64,000 nucleotides of DNA from a virus, in the IMG/VR virus record IMGVR_UViG_3300017748_000002, positions 1 through 64,000 of that record, one strand, 5' to 3'. The position numbers were made by a program, and so were the translations under genes. Positions 39,044-48,690 of the stretch are shown here, one piece after another. The notes under the pieces are model-generated. The model worked only from the letters and a program-made list of their open reading frames with translations. It was not told the DNA's origin and did no database searches. Every line of letters starts with the position of its first letter. The stretch's first letter is position 1.

Positions 39044-40040
39044 TTTATACAAACAATTTTATGGTGACGGAACAAGATGGTTTATAGGTGAAGTGACATC
39101 TATTAAAGATCCTCTTCAACTCGGTCGAGTGAGAGTTCAGATTGAAGGTATTCATCACGACAATAGTAATCTAATACCGCGGCACAGGTTACCTTGGGCG
39201 CAATGTTTAGTGCCTATCACTGAAGGTGGTACGAATGGATATGGAAATAATCTAGGAATTCAAGTTGGTGCTAGAGTTTTCGGTGTTTTCCTTGATGGCA
39301 CAGATTCTCAATTACCGTTAGTTATGGGTACGTTGCCTAAATTTGAAAATACTACAAATGCTGATGGTACAATCAATCTTGCAAGAAACAATAGTGACGT
39401 ACAGAATAAATCAACAAATGTTTTAGCAACTGGAACAAATACATTAGTTGCTCGAAAAGTTTCAAACCAGACTGATCCAGTAAAAATTGCAAAAGATGCA
39501 AATTCTCGTGGAGGTGAAGAGCCGTTTGACGAACCGGATTCTCCATACAACACAATATATCCAATGAACTACGTCCATGAAACTCCTCGTGGAAATGTAA
39601 TTGAAATTGATGATTCTCATGATAGCGATGGTGATGGTAATATTACCGACTATTCACGTATTCACATTTATCATCGTTCAGGTTCCTTTGTTGAAATGCA
39701 CCCGAATGGAGATGTGGTCACTCACCACAAGAACGGATTCAAAGCAGTACATGGTAATGACAAGGTTTATATTACCGGTGATTTAGATATTACAGTCAAC
39801 GGTAACATGAATGTTAATGTCAAAGGAAATCTTACAGAAAATATTACTGGTAGCATGGATACAAATGTAACAAAAGATATTACTACTGACGGCAAAACTA
39901 TTAACTTGAATAATGGAAGTAAAGAAACAGATGGTGCTGCACGATTAAATGATACAACTGTTGATAATGATACTGAAATCAATGGAAATGACGCTGGTGT
40001 AATTACAAGCAGTTCTCAGACAGTATTCATTGGAGACTAG
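39036..40040 (+). CDS. 5: Baseplate central spike, gp5-like without lysozyme
   Basis: A 334-residue protein. Residues about 10-110 form the OB-fold (RWFIGEVTSIKDPLQLGRVRVQIEG, LPWAQCLVPIT, GARVFGVFLDGTDSQLPLVMGTLP). The T4 lysozyme domain is not there. The C-terminus (about 235-315) is a repeated short-strand region (DLDITVNGNMNVNVKGNLTE) of the triple beta-helix type, forming the membrane-piercing spike. Cell-wall digestion at entry must rely on another protein or be absent. Confidence 0.8.
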   Translation: MTSLYKQFYGDGTRWFIGEVTSIKDPLQLGRVRVQIEGIHHDNSNLIPRHRLPWAQCLVPITEGGTNGYGNNLGIQVGARVFGVFLDGTDSQLPLVMGTLPKFENTTNADGTINLARNNSDVQNKSTNVLATGTNTLVARKVSNQTDPVKIAKDANSRGGEEPFDEPDSPYNTIYPMNYVHETPRGNVIEIDDSHDSDGDGNITDYSRIHIYHRSGSFVEMHPNGDVVTHHKNGFKAVHGNDKVYITGDLDITVNGNMNVNVKGNLTENITGSMDTNVTKDITTDGKTINLNNGSKETDGAARLNDTTVDNDTEINGNDAGVITSSSQTVFIGD

Positions 40041-40048
40041 TATAAATA
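40041..40048 (+). promoter_or_regulatory. Late promoter box (TATAAATA) before gp25
   Basis: Exact late box directly after the gp5 stop, 19 bases before the gp25 ATG, with AAAGGAA between. Confidence 0.65.
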
Positions 40049-40066
40049 GGTTCAAAGGAATTATAA

Positions 40067-40507
40067 ATGGCACGTCAATTTGCAGTAGAAGATGGTAATT
40101 TACAAACACGCTCTATAGTAACGTCTCGTACAGTTAATTATAAAGATGTTGACTTGACGTTTTCCAAAAAAGCGAATAACGATATCTTCAAAAAAGAAGA
40201 TGCCGCAGCTGTAAAACAAGCAGTAAAAAATATATTAATGACGAATCCTGGTGAAAAACCATTTCGTCCTTTTTACGGCGCTGGTCTAAATCGATTTCTT
40301 TTTGAATTAAGCGAAGGCTTAGAAGAAGACGAAATACAAGATGCTGTGGCTGAAGCTATTAGTAGAGACGAACCAAGAGCTGCGTTGCTCGGAGTTAAAT
40401 CTACTGTTGATGCAGACAATAATTCTATTAGAGTTCGTGTAGCATTTAGAGTACTGAACACTAGCGCAGTCGAAGAAATTTCAATTGATCTCACGAGGTT
40501 AAGATAA
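40067..40507 (+). CDS. 25: Baseplate wedge subunit gp25-like
   Basis: A 146-residue gp25/gpW-family protein. The signature AVKQAVKNILMTNPGEKPFRPFYGAGLNRFLFEL near 48-82 is clear. This protein sits at the wedge core and starts sheath assembly. Size is similar to T4 gp25 (132 aa). It overlaps gp6 by one base. Confidence 0.9.
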   Translation: MARQFAVEDGNLQTRSIVTSRTVNYKDVDLTFSKKANNDIFKKEDAAAVKQAVKNILMTNPGEKPFRPFYGAGLNRFLFELSEGLEEDEIQDAVAEAISRDEPRAALLGVKSTVDADNNSIRVRVAFRVLNTSAVEEISIDLTRLR

Positions 40508-42345
40508 TGGCAATTATCACATCATCAAGTCTTGATTTTGATACAATCAAACAAGCGTTAAAAACGAAACTACAAGCATCGAGCGAATTTGCTGACTACG
40601 ACTTTGAAGGCGCTGGCTTGTCTAACATTCTTGATGTATTGGCTTATAATACACACTTGAACGGCCTTGTTGCAAACATTGCTATCAATGAAACATTTTT
40701 AAATTCTGCTCAACTTCGTTCTTCAGTTGTATCTCATGCTGAAACAATTGGTTATTATCCTCATTCAAAAACTGCATCTCTTGCTACAATATCTGCTTCA
40801 GTTGCAACTTCAGACACTGTAACTGCTCAAGCAACTCTTCCAGCAAATACTACTTTCACTGGCACAATTGGTGACACATCATATACTTTCCAGACTCTTG
40901 AAGCATTTACTGCCGCCAACGATGGGGCCGGAAACTTTGCATTTCTTAATTCTTCTGGTACTGCATCTTTGTCAATCAAAGAAGGTACACTAAAAACTAA
41001 AACGTTTATTGTTGGTGATTCTACTGAAGAGCAAGTTTATATCATTCCTGATACTGAGCTTGATAAGAATACTATGAAAGTAGATGTATTTGATACAACT
41101 ACATCATCATCTTTTACGTCATACTCGAATGTTGAAAATACTGTAAGAATTGAATCAACCTCAACCATTTTCATTGTTCGTGAAACACCGAATGGCTTTT
41201 TTGAATTGATCTTTGGTGAAGGAAATGTTCTTGGTAAATCTCCAAGTGCTGGTAATAAAATTGTAGTTACGTATCTTGCAAGTAACGCTGCAGATGCAAA
41301 TGGTATTTCTACATTTACAGCAGACGACGATATTAGAATTAATGGAAGTGATTATACACTGAATGTTACAACTCTTACCGCATCAGCGGCAGGTGATGAT
41401 AAAGAATCAATTACTTCGATTAAAAGAAACGCTCCACTTGTTTTTGCTTCTCAACAAAGACTTGTAACTGCTGATGACTATAAAGCAATTATCGGCCAAC
41501 GATTTAACTCACTGATTAGTGATGTTATATCTTGGGGTGGTGAAGACAATGTTCCAGCAATCTATGGACGCACTTATGTCTCAATCAATTTCTTTGAGAA
41601 TATTCCAGAAGATATTCAGACTGCAACAAAGAATACAATCGCTACTACTATCTCAGAAAACTTGGCAGTCATGTCGATTGATACAGTCTTCGCTGATCCA
41701 GCTTTTACTTTTATTGAACTCAGAGTTAAATTTGACTTTGATCCAGAATTGACTAATGTTACTCTTGACACAACACAAAATAATATCAAATCAGCTGTTG
41801 CATCTTATTTCACTGAAAATCTTGGTATGTTCAATAAATCATTTAGACAATCTGGTTTAATTACTGCTATCGATGCTCTTTCTCCAGCAATTTTAAACTC
41901 GTCAATGACCGTGAAAGCTCAAAGAAGATTTGCTCCTACATTGAACACAGTTGGTAATTATACTGTTGATTTTCCAATGCCTATTGCTGCTCCAGATGAT
42001 GTTAACTTTGTTCTTACTTCTTCGTCAGTTACATACGATGGCAAAACCAGCGTTTTAAGAAATAGACTATCATCAACTACTATTGAAGTCTTTGATACTA
42101 TCAATGGTGTTGTGGTAGAGGATAACGTAGGATCCTACAATAAAGATACTGGAGTTATTACTTTCACTGGCTTTGGTTCTAAACTTTCTGCTTATGTTGG
42201 TGATGCTATTAAAATATCAGTCACACCGGCAAATCAACAAACAATTAAACCTTTGAGAAACTATATTCTTGATATTGATTTGAGCCTCACGACTGCTTCA
42301 GGTACGATTGATAACGATAACACTACAACTTCATTGACAGTATAA
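40507..42345 (+). CDS. 6: Baseplate wedge subunit gp6-like (baseplate J family)
   Basis: A 612-residue protein. N-terminal LDFDTIKQALKTKLQASSEFADYDFEGAGLSNILDVLAYNTHLNGLVANIAINETFLNSA is the hallmark of gp6/gpJ. The middle has ETPNGFFELIFGEGNVLGKSP and KRNAPLVFASQQRLVTADDYKAII; the C-terminus is beta-rich. Close in size to T4 gp6 (660 aa). It forms the dimeric ring that holds wedges together. Confidence 0.88.
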   Translation: MAIITSSSLDFDTIKQALKTKLQASSEFADYDFEGAGLSNILDVLAYNTHLNGLVANIAINETFLNSAQLRSSVVSHAETIGYYPHSKTASLATISASVATSDTVTAQATLPANTTFTGTIGDTSYTFQTLEAFTAANDGAGNFAFLNSSGTASLSIKEGTLKTKTFIVGDSTEEQVYIIPDTELDKNTMKVDVFDTTTSSSFTSYSNVENTVRIESTSTIFIVRETPNGFFELIFGEGNVLGKSPSAGNKIVVTYLASNAADANGISTFTADDDIRINGSDYTLNVTTLTASAAGDDKESITSIKRNAPLVFASQQRLVTADDYKAIIGQRFNSLISDVISWGGEDNVPAIYGRTYVSINFFENIPEDIQTATKNTIATTISENLAVMSIDTVFADPAFTFIELRVKFDFDPELTNVTLDTTQNNIKSAVASYFTENLGMFNKSFRQSGLITAIDALSPAILNSSMTVKAQRRFAPTLNTVGNYTVDFPMPIAAPDDVNFVLTSSSVTYDGKTSVLRNRLSSTTIEVFDTINGVVVEDNVGSYNKDTGVITFTGFGSKLSAYVGDAIKISVTPANQQTIKPLRNYILDIDLSLTTASGTIDNDNTTTSLTV

Positions 42346-42346
42346 A

Positions 42347-43312
42347 ATGGCTATTAGCGCAATAGATAAAAATAGAAGAGACCCTACTCTTTTTACTTCA
42401 AAAGTAGATCAGGTTTTACCTGAGTACTTTCAAGAAGATAATTCTAAACTCATTTCTCTTCTTGAAGAATATTATAAAAGTCTTGATAGTGACAATGGAA
42501 CTATTAACTTTTCTGAAAAAATACGTGATGTTTTTGCAGCAAGAGATATTGCAGAAACTGATGATACATACTTAGATCAATTGATTGGTGAGATTGGTAA
42601 CGGATTAAAAGCATCTAGTTTCTTCGATCAACCTCGCTTAATGGCTCGTCTTCTTGCACGATTTTATCAAGCAAAAGGTACACGAAACTCTGCTGAAGGT
42701 TTCTTTCGTGGATTCTTTAACGAAGAAGCTGAAATCATTTACCCAAAGAAAGATCTTTTTATTGTAGGTGAATCACAACTTGGATTTGATTCTCAGAAAA
42801 GATTGATAGATAATCGTAGGTTCCAAGTTCTTTCAATTTTAGTTCGATCAGGTCTTTCTGTATCTGACTATGAAAATTTATATAAGAAGTTTGTACACCC
42901 GGCTGGTTTCCACTTTGCTGGTGATGTTGTGTCTGTTGGAAGTGCTTCTTTTACTCCGACAGTTACTACACATGATCCACTTGAAGTTCCAGAGCTCGCA
43001 GCGATTTACTTGTCAGAAGTAGAACTTGCACCTAGAACTTTATTCGGTGAAACAACTCTTCTATATGATTCAAGTGATGGTACTCAATTCCGTGTTGATA
43101 CTATTCAACAAGAATTACTTTACTACACAGTTGATTCAGATCTTACAGCTAGTGTCTGGGGTAAATACTATGACGACATTAAAACAATTCTCAATCCGAA
43201 TTCGTTTACATTTGATGATAGTGCTACATCCGGCCGCCCAGACTTTGCAATGACTGTAGAAACTATGGATAATGACTACTTTACTCGCATTTCATCTGAC
43301 TCTGCGATATAA
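42347..43312 (+). CDS. Baseplate wedge protein, gp7/gpI-like
   Basis: A 321-residue protein placed directly after gp6, where T4 has gene 7. N-terminal QVLPEYFQEDNSKLISLLEEYYKSLDS and LIGEIGNGLKASSFFDQPRLMARLLARFYQAKGTRNSAEGFFRGFFNEEAEI resemble the tail protein I-type wedge domain. It is far shorter than T4 gp7 (1032 aa), so only the gpI-like core is present. Exact homology is inference. Confidence 0.55.
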   Translation: MAISAIDKNRRDPTLFTSKVDQVLPEYFQEDNSKLISLLEEYYKSLDSDNGTINFSEKIRDVFAARDIAETDDTYLDQLIGEIGNGLKASSFFDQPRLMARLLARFYQAKGTRNSAEGFFRGFFNEEAEIIYPKKDLFIVGESQLGFDSQKRLIDNRRFQVLSILVRSGLSVSDYENLYKKFVHPAGFHFAGDVVSVGSASFTPTVTTHDPLEVPELAAIYLSEVELAPRTLFGETTLLYDSSDGTQFRVDTIQQELLYYTVDSDLTASVWGKYYDDIKTILNPNSFTFDDSATSGRPDFAMTVETMDNDYFTRISSDSAI

Positions 43313-43315
43313 ATA
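43308..43315 (+). promoter_or_regulatory. Late promoter box (TATAAATA)
   Basis: Exact late box over the stop of the wedge gene, 22 bases before the next ATG at 43337. Confidence 0.6.
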
Positions 43316-43336
43316 ACCATTATAGGATTTAGATAA

Positions 43337-44158
43337 ATGGCAAGACAAAATATCAATACTGGCAGTACTGCGAATGACGGAACTGGTGATACGCTGAAAG
43401 CTGCTGGTACAAAAATTAATACTAACTTCGTTGAGCTCTATAGCTTTTTAGGTGGTGGAGATAGCAATAACCTGTCTTCACAAGTAACATTTGAAGATAG
43501 TGCGGTAGTATTTGAAGGTGCTACTGCAGACGCTCATGAAACTCGACTGGTTGCAAGTAATGTAACTGCTGATGTCAAAATTACTTTGCCAGACTCTGAT
43601 GGTATTGTAACGTTGAATGGTGCTACTCAGACTTTGTCAAACAAAACAATAAGTACACCTATCATTAATCGACCTCAGATTTTACATTGTATCAACGATT
43701 CATCAGGTAACCCGTTTATTAACTTTACTCGATCGGCGTCGTCTGTTAACCAGATTACAGTTATTAATGCTGCAGCTTCTGGTAAACCTCAAATCAATGC
43801 AACTGGTACAGACGGTAACATTAATCTAAACATTAACGCTAAAGGTACTGGATCGGTTGAAGTAAGTAAGGTTGCTTACGAATCGGTTACAATTACTTCG
43901 AACGGTACTGCATCAACGGCAGCTTCATATATTATATGTAATAAAGGTTCAGCTCTTGCTGTTGCATTGGCAGATGGAACGACAACTGGTGAATATAAAA
44001 TCTTTACAAACAAAGGAGCCGGGACTGCAACAATTACGCCTACAAGTTTTGGCACTAATACTAGTTTCGCAATTGCTCAAAATGAAGGAGCACAATGCAT
44101 ATGGGATGGTTCCAACTGGTTCCTCGTAGGCAATCAATCAGTAACAACGGTGGTATAA
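43337..44158 (+). CDS. Virion structural / fibre-like protein
   Basis: A 273-residue protein starting ARQNINTGSTANDGTGDTLKAAGTKINTNFVELYSFLG, a module widely used at the N-terminus of marine-phage structural and fibre proteins. The middle has LPDSDGIVTLNGATQTLSNKTI, a common fibre-attachment repeat, and the C-terminus is beta-rich, ending QCIWDGSNWFLVGNQS. Probably part of a short fibre or baseplate-attached structure. Confidence 0.65.
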   Translation: MARQNINTGSTANDGTGDTLKAAGTKINTNFVELYSFLGGGDSNNLSSQVTFEDSAVVFEGATADAHETRLVASNVTADVKITLPDSDGIVTLNGATQTLSNKTISTPIINRPQILHCINDSSGNPFINFTRSASSVNQITVINAAASGKPQINATGTDGNINLNINAKGTGSVEVSKVAYESVTITSNGTASTAASYIICNKGSALAVALADGTTTGEYKIFTNKGAGTATITPTSFGTNTSFAIAQNEGAQCIWDGSNWFLVGNQSVTTVV

Positions 44159-44159
44159 T

Positions 44160-45539
44160 ATGGCAGCAATTGTAACAGACGCGCTTAAACATCAAATCGC
44201 GCTTAATTTCTTCACTGAAGTCACAAGCACAACTGACTCAAATGAGTACTTTATTGGCATCGGTAAGACAGACACTTATGATTCATCTGACACTACTGCT
44301 ACTCCACTTAGCCATCAATTCGATTCTCGTATATCTCGCGGTAATCTTGAATCAATTAAGAAAATTACTGCAACTTCTTTTGTCGCGACAAGACATAACT
44401 GGTCTTCAGGTACAACATATTCTGCTTGGAATGATAAACAAGTAGGTTATCCAACACAACCATACTATGTACTGACCGAAGATAACGAAGTTTATATCTG
44501 TATTCAACAAAGCCAGAGTGCAACCGGTTCTGCAAACCCATCAACAGTCAAGCCATCTTATAGCGCCGCTGGTGCGAGTGTCTCGTCTGTATTTGAAACT
44601 TCTGATGGTTATCGTTGGAAGTATCTCTATTCTATCTCAGCTGGTGAAGCTACTAACTTCTTGACTGCTGGATTTTTTCCAACACAAAAAGTTCTAGTTG
44701 ATTCTGGTGCAGCCACTGCTTTCCAACTTCTACAGTTGAACGTTCAAAACTTTTCAACTGGTGGACAGATTCTTGGAGCAGAAATCGTAGATGGTGGTTC
44801 AGGTTATACTTCTGCACCAACAATCGCTTTCCGCGGAAACGGTGCGGGAGCTGCAGCTAGTGCTACAATCTCTGGTGGTCGTATTGTAAAAGTTACTATG
44901 GACAATGAATCTGCTGGTATGGGTTCAGGATATGATTATAGCTCAATCTCGCTCTCAGGCGGTGGAGGAACTGGTGGTTCATTAAGACCAATCATTGGTC
45001 CACGTGATGGCTTTGGATTTGATGCTCGTAAAGATTTGAAATCTTCAAGTGTTTTGTCAAACGTTAAAGCTGATGGTACCGAAACTGGAACATTTAATAT
45101 CACTAACGATTACAGACAAATTCTTGTTTTGAAAAACTTAGACCTCACTGATTCTGCTTCTCCCGGTGGTAGATATTCTGGAACATCTTCAAAAGTGAAT
45201 CGCCAATTAACTCTTACAACTGATATTGCTACAACTGGATTTTCTGTTGATGAAATTATTACTGGCGGAACTTCTGGAGTAACTGCATTTGTTGATGAAG
45301 TTGACTCAAATAGTGGTTTCACTATTCGATTCCATCAAAACGAAAAGACTCAAAACGGTCACTTCCAAAATTCAGAAGCATTAACTGGTAACTTAGGTGG
45401 ATCAGGTACAGTTGATAGTGGCAACCTCTTTAGTCCTGTTGATATTTACTCTGGAGATTTGTTATACATAGAGAATAGAGCAAGAATTGTTCGATCTTCG
45501 TCTCAAACCGAAGACCTTAAAGTTATATTGACGGTGTAA
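44160..45539 (+). CDS. 8: Baseplate wedge subunit gp8-like
   Basis: A 459-residue protein. N-terminal TDALKHQIALNFFTEVTSTTDSNEYFIGIGKTD, then PYYVLTEDNEVYICIQQSQSATGSANPSTVKPSY and DGYRWKYLYSISAGE resemble gp8 of T4-like phages. A Gly/Ser-rich central part and beta C-terminus are longer than in T4 gp8 (334 aa). Its order after gp6 and the gp7-like gene agrees. Confidence 0.65.
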   Translation: MAAIVTDALKHQIALNFFTEVTSTTDSNEYFIGIGKTDTYDSSDTTATPLSHQFDSRISRGNLESIKKITATSFVATRHNWSSGTTYSAWNDKQVGYPTQPYYVLTEDNEVYICIQQSQSATGSANPSTVKPSYSAAGASVSSVFETSDGYRWKYLYSISAGEATNFLTAGFFPTQKVLVDSGAATAFQLLQLNVQNFSTGGQILGAEIVDGGSGYTSAPTIAFRGNGAGAAASATISGGRIVKVTMDNESAGMGSGYDYSSISLSGGGGTGGSLRPIIGPRDGFGFDARKDLKSSSVLSNVKADGTETGTFNITNDYRQILVLKNLDLTDSASPGGRYSGTSSKVNRQLTLTTDIATTGFSVDEIITGGTSGVTAFVDEVDSNSGFTIRFHQNEKTQNGHFQNSEALTGNLGGSGTVDSGNLFSPVDIYSGDLLYIENRARIVRSSSQTEDLKVILTV

Positions 45540-45542
45540 AGA

Positions 45543-48500
45543 ATGGCAACTACATTTACCACTACTACGTTCGGAACTACATATAAGGACGATTTTAAAG
45601 ACTCTGATAATTACCATCGGATACTCTTTAACGCTGGTCGAGCTTTGCAAGCACGTGAGCTTACGCAAATGCAGACAATCATCCAAACTGAGATTCAGCG
45701 GATGGGATCAAACATCTTCAAAGAAGGTGGTAAAGTAAATGGCGGTAACCTTACACTCAACAATTTAGAATTTATCAAGCTCACTTCAGGAGCTCTTCCA
45801 GCAGCTGCTAGTGATGTAGTTGGTGAAACATTTACTGATGGCGATGGCATTAAAGTCAAAGTCATTAAGGCTGTTGAAGCTACCGGTTCTGACCCGGATA
45901 CAATCTATGTAGAATATACTAGCACGTCAAGCGGTACAGCTGGCGCATCGGCTGTTCGTTGTTCGAATGGTGGTACACTAACTCATGATGGTGGTTCTCT
46001 CGATGCACTTACAATTGCTTCTGCAGACGCAACTGGTCAAGGCTTAGAAGCTTCAATTACTTCTGGTTCTTTTTATGTACAAGGCCACTTTGTTTTCGTC
46101 AAACAACAATCCGCATTTGTGAATAAGTATTCAAAGACTGGCACAAAAGAACTTGGATTTAAGCTTGTACAAGATATTGTTACAGCAACTGATGATAACG
46201 ATCTTTTTGATAACCAAGGCGCGGCTCCAAACAACGCAGCACCTGGTGCAGATCGATATCGGATTAGCCTTACTCTGAGTACTCGTGACTTATTAGCTGC
46301 TTCAGACAACTTTGTTTTCCTTTGTAAAATCATAAATGACAAAATCGGTAAACAAGTAACGGTTAATAGTTCTTATAACATTATTCGCGATTTCATGGCG
46401 CTAAGAACTAAAGAAGAATCAGGCGACTATATTGTAAAGAATTTTGTAGCAAAGTTTGAACCACTCAATGATTCAAATCTTAGCTTGGATGTAAGTAATG
46501 GTTTAGCATATGTTGATGGTTATCGAATTGATATTCCAGCCGAAGACATTACTGTACCAAAGGCTCAGACAACTCAAGCAGAGAATGGTGATACTGTAAT
46601 TCCTCGTTATGGTAACTATGTTCTTTTTGATTCAAACTACAATCTACCAGAAAATCACGCTAGATCAAATCTTTTTGACGGCGTACATGATTCAGCTGGA
46701 GCTGTTCCAAATCATATTGGATACGCAAGAATTCGTGGTTATGAAGAAGACGGAGCAGACCATAGAGCTTATCTCTATGATATTCAAATGAATTCTGGCC
46801 AAAACTTTGCGAACACTGCTTCAATTGGAACTGGTGCTAATGAATATCTCGCTGTAAAACAAGTAAGTGGTCGAGCAGTTATTCAAGGTACTGCTGACAA
46901 TAATTTGTTATTCCCTCTTAGTTATGCTCGTCCATCAACTATTGCCTATACATCTTCAAACGATATTACGCTTCAAAAGAAATATACAGTAACAACAAAC
47001 GCTAGTGGTGTTCTTGCTTCTAACCAAGTTATATCTGGTGGTGATACATTCACAAGTTCTACTTCTTGGGTTGCAACAGATACTTCTGGAAAAGTCGCAA
47101 GTCTTACATTTAATATTACTCTTGGTTCGCCAGCTGGTACTGAATTCAATATTACTGGTGGCGGTGGCAATACTAGAACATACGACATTTACGCTTTACA
47201 AGTTCACAAAGGTCCAAGTAACTTCTCGGCTAAGACAAAGTCTCTTGCTGCTCAACAGACTCTTACTTTGAACATGCAAAATGACTTAGATTCAGACGGA
47301 AATGGTACTCAATTCTTATCATTGAGAAAAGCAGATATCTATAAAGTTGAAGGAATTAATTTAGGTTCTACAAGTGGAGCTGATTTAACAAACTTCTTTA
47401 CTGTCGATAATGGTCAACGAGATAACTTTTATGGCATCGGCCGATTAATAAAGAATAGTGGTGTTGGTAATCTTCCAAACGGTAACGCAGTTGTCCAATT
47501 CAGATACTTTACACACAGCACATCAGGTACTCATTTCGATATAACATCTTATCCATCTGGAGATAGTGTTGGATACGATGGGATTCAAGATTACCGTCAA
47601 CAGGATGGTAATACTGTTAGCTTAAGAAATGTTCTTGATTTCCGCCCAGTGGCTGGTATTCTTGCAGATTCAGATGGTACAATGAGATACACATTTGACT
47701 CAGCCGGTAACGGTAGCCAAATTACTCCGTTGCTTCCAGCAAATCAAAACGCTTTTGATATTAATCCAACATATTATCTTACTCGTAAAGATCGACTCGT
47801 TGTTGCAACAAAAGATGAAAATCTAGATCGTTATCCACAAGCTGGCGAGCTTCGTTATATTCAAGGTGAACCAGCTCTTACTGGTGCAAAACTTCCAGCT
47901 GTACCAGATGGATCTTTAGAAATCTATCAGTTTACTTTGAATCCATTTACAATCCATGAATCTGATTTATCAAGTCGTTATGTTGAAGCTAAACGATTTA
48001 CAATGGCAGATATCGGTAATCTTGAGAAAAGAATTGATGATCTTCAAGATTTGACTGTGTTAAGTTTACTTGAAAATGCCACCGAAGCATTAACGATTGT
48101 TGATTCGGCCGGTAATGAAAGAACAAAAGCTGGATTCATTGCTGATCCATTTGATAATTTCAATTTTTCAGATGTTGAAAGAGACGAATATAGAGCATTT
48201 ATTCATGAACGTAGTGGTGTACTACATCCTCAAGCAATGTCAAATGTCATTCGTCTTCTATACGATTCTGCTAATTCTACTAGCACTACACGTGGAGTTT
48301 TCAGACCGTCAGGCGATATCTTGACTTTGTCTGTAGATTCAAGCCATGTGTTTATTGATCAACCATTAGCGACTGAAACAGAAAATGTTAACCCATTTGC
48401 GGTATTCTCTGGTGAAGGTCATATCACGTTATCACCAAGATCTGATACGTGGTACGAACGCCGTCAAGCACCTGATGCAATTGTAGATGGTGGAACTATT

Positions 48501-48656
48501 AGAAAAGTTAGAATTATCCGCATCAATGGCGGTGGCGGCGGTGATGATAACGGCGGCCGGGATAACGGTGATATTGGACGCGATCCATCTGGTACAGCTG
48601 GTGCTGGCCAATTTGGAGGTGGCGGTCCTACTGGTATGTCGGATTGGGGTGATTAA
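45543..48656 (+). CDS. Large baseplate/tail structural protein (DUF4815-like)
   Basis: A 1037-residue protein. The start TYKDDFKDSDNYHRILFNAGRALQARELTQMQTIIQTEIQRMGSNIFKEGG is the DUF4815-type N-terminus found in marine T4-like phages. Long beta-rich region follows, then FTMADIGNLEKRIDDLQDLTVLSLLE coiled coil near 820 and FNFSDVERDEYRAF. The last 35 residues are Gly/Asp-rich (NGGGGGDDNGG). Probably a peripheral baseplate or fibre network protein (gp9/gp10 level). Confidence 0.65.
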   Translation: MATTFTTTTFGTTYKDDFKDSDNYHRILFNAGRALQARELTQMQTIIQTEIQRMGSNIFKEGGKVNGGNLTLNNLEFIKLTSGALPAAASDVVGETFTDGDGIKVKVIKAVEATGSDPDTIYVEYTSTSSGTAGASAVRCSNGGTLTHDGGSLDALTIASADATGQGLEASITSGSFYVQGHFVFVKQQSAFVNKYSKTGTKELGFKLVQDIVTATDDNDLFDNQGAAPNNAAPGADRYRISLTLSTRDLLAASDNFVFLCKIINDKIGKQVTVNSSYNIIRDFMALRTKEESGDYIVKNFVAKFEPLNDSNLSLDVSNGLAYVDGYRIDIPAEDITVPKAQTTQAENGDTVIPRYGNYVLFDSNYNLPENHARSNLFDGVHDSAGAVPNHIGYARIRGYEEDGADHRAYLYDIQMNSGQNFANTASIGTGANEYLAVKQVSGRAVIQGTADNNLLFPLSYARPSTIAYTSSNDITLQKKYTVTTNASGVLASNQVISGGDTFTSSTSWVATDTSGKVASLTFNITLGSPAGTEFNITGGGGNTRTYDIYALQVHKGPSNFSAKTKSLAAQQTLTLNMQNDLDSDGNGTQFLSLRKADIYKVEGINLGSTSGADLTNFFTVDNGQRDNFYGIGRLIKNSGVGNLPNGNAVVQFRYFTHSTSGTHFDITSYPSGDSVGYDGIQDYRQQDGNTVSLRNVLDFRPVAGILADSDGTMRYTFDSAGNGSQITPLLPANQNAFDINPTYYLTRKDRLVVATKDENLDRYPQAGELRYIQGEPALTGAKLPAVPDGSLEIYQFTLNPFTIHESDLSSRYVEAKRFTMADIGNLEKRIDDLQDLTVLSLLENATEALTIVDSAGNERTKAGFIADPFDNFNFSDVERDEYRAFIHERSGVLHPQAMSNVIRLLYDSANSTSTTRGVFRPSGDILTLSVDSSHVFIDQPLATETENVNPFAVFSGEGHITLSPRSDTWYERRQAPDAIVDGGTIRKVRIIRINGGGGGDDNGGRDNGDIGRDPSGTAGAGQFGGGGPTGMSDWGD

Positions 48657-48690
48657 TAAATGAAAAAGACAAATATAACGGAGTGTCATA

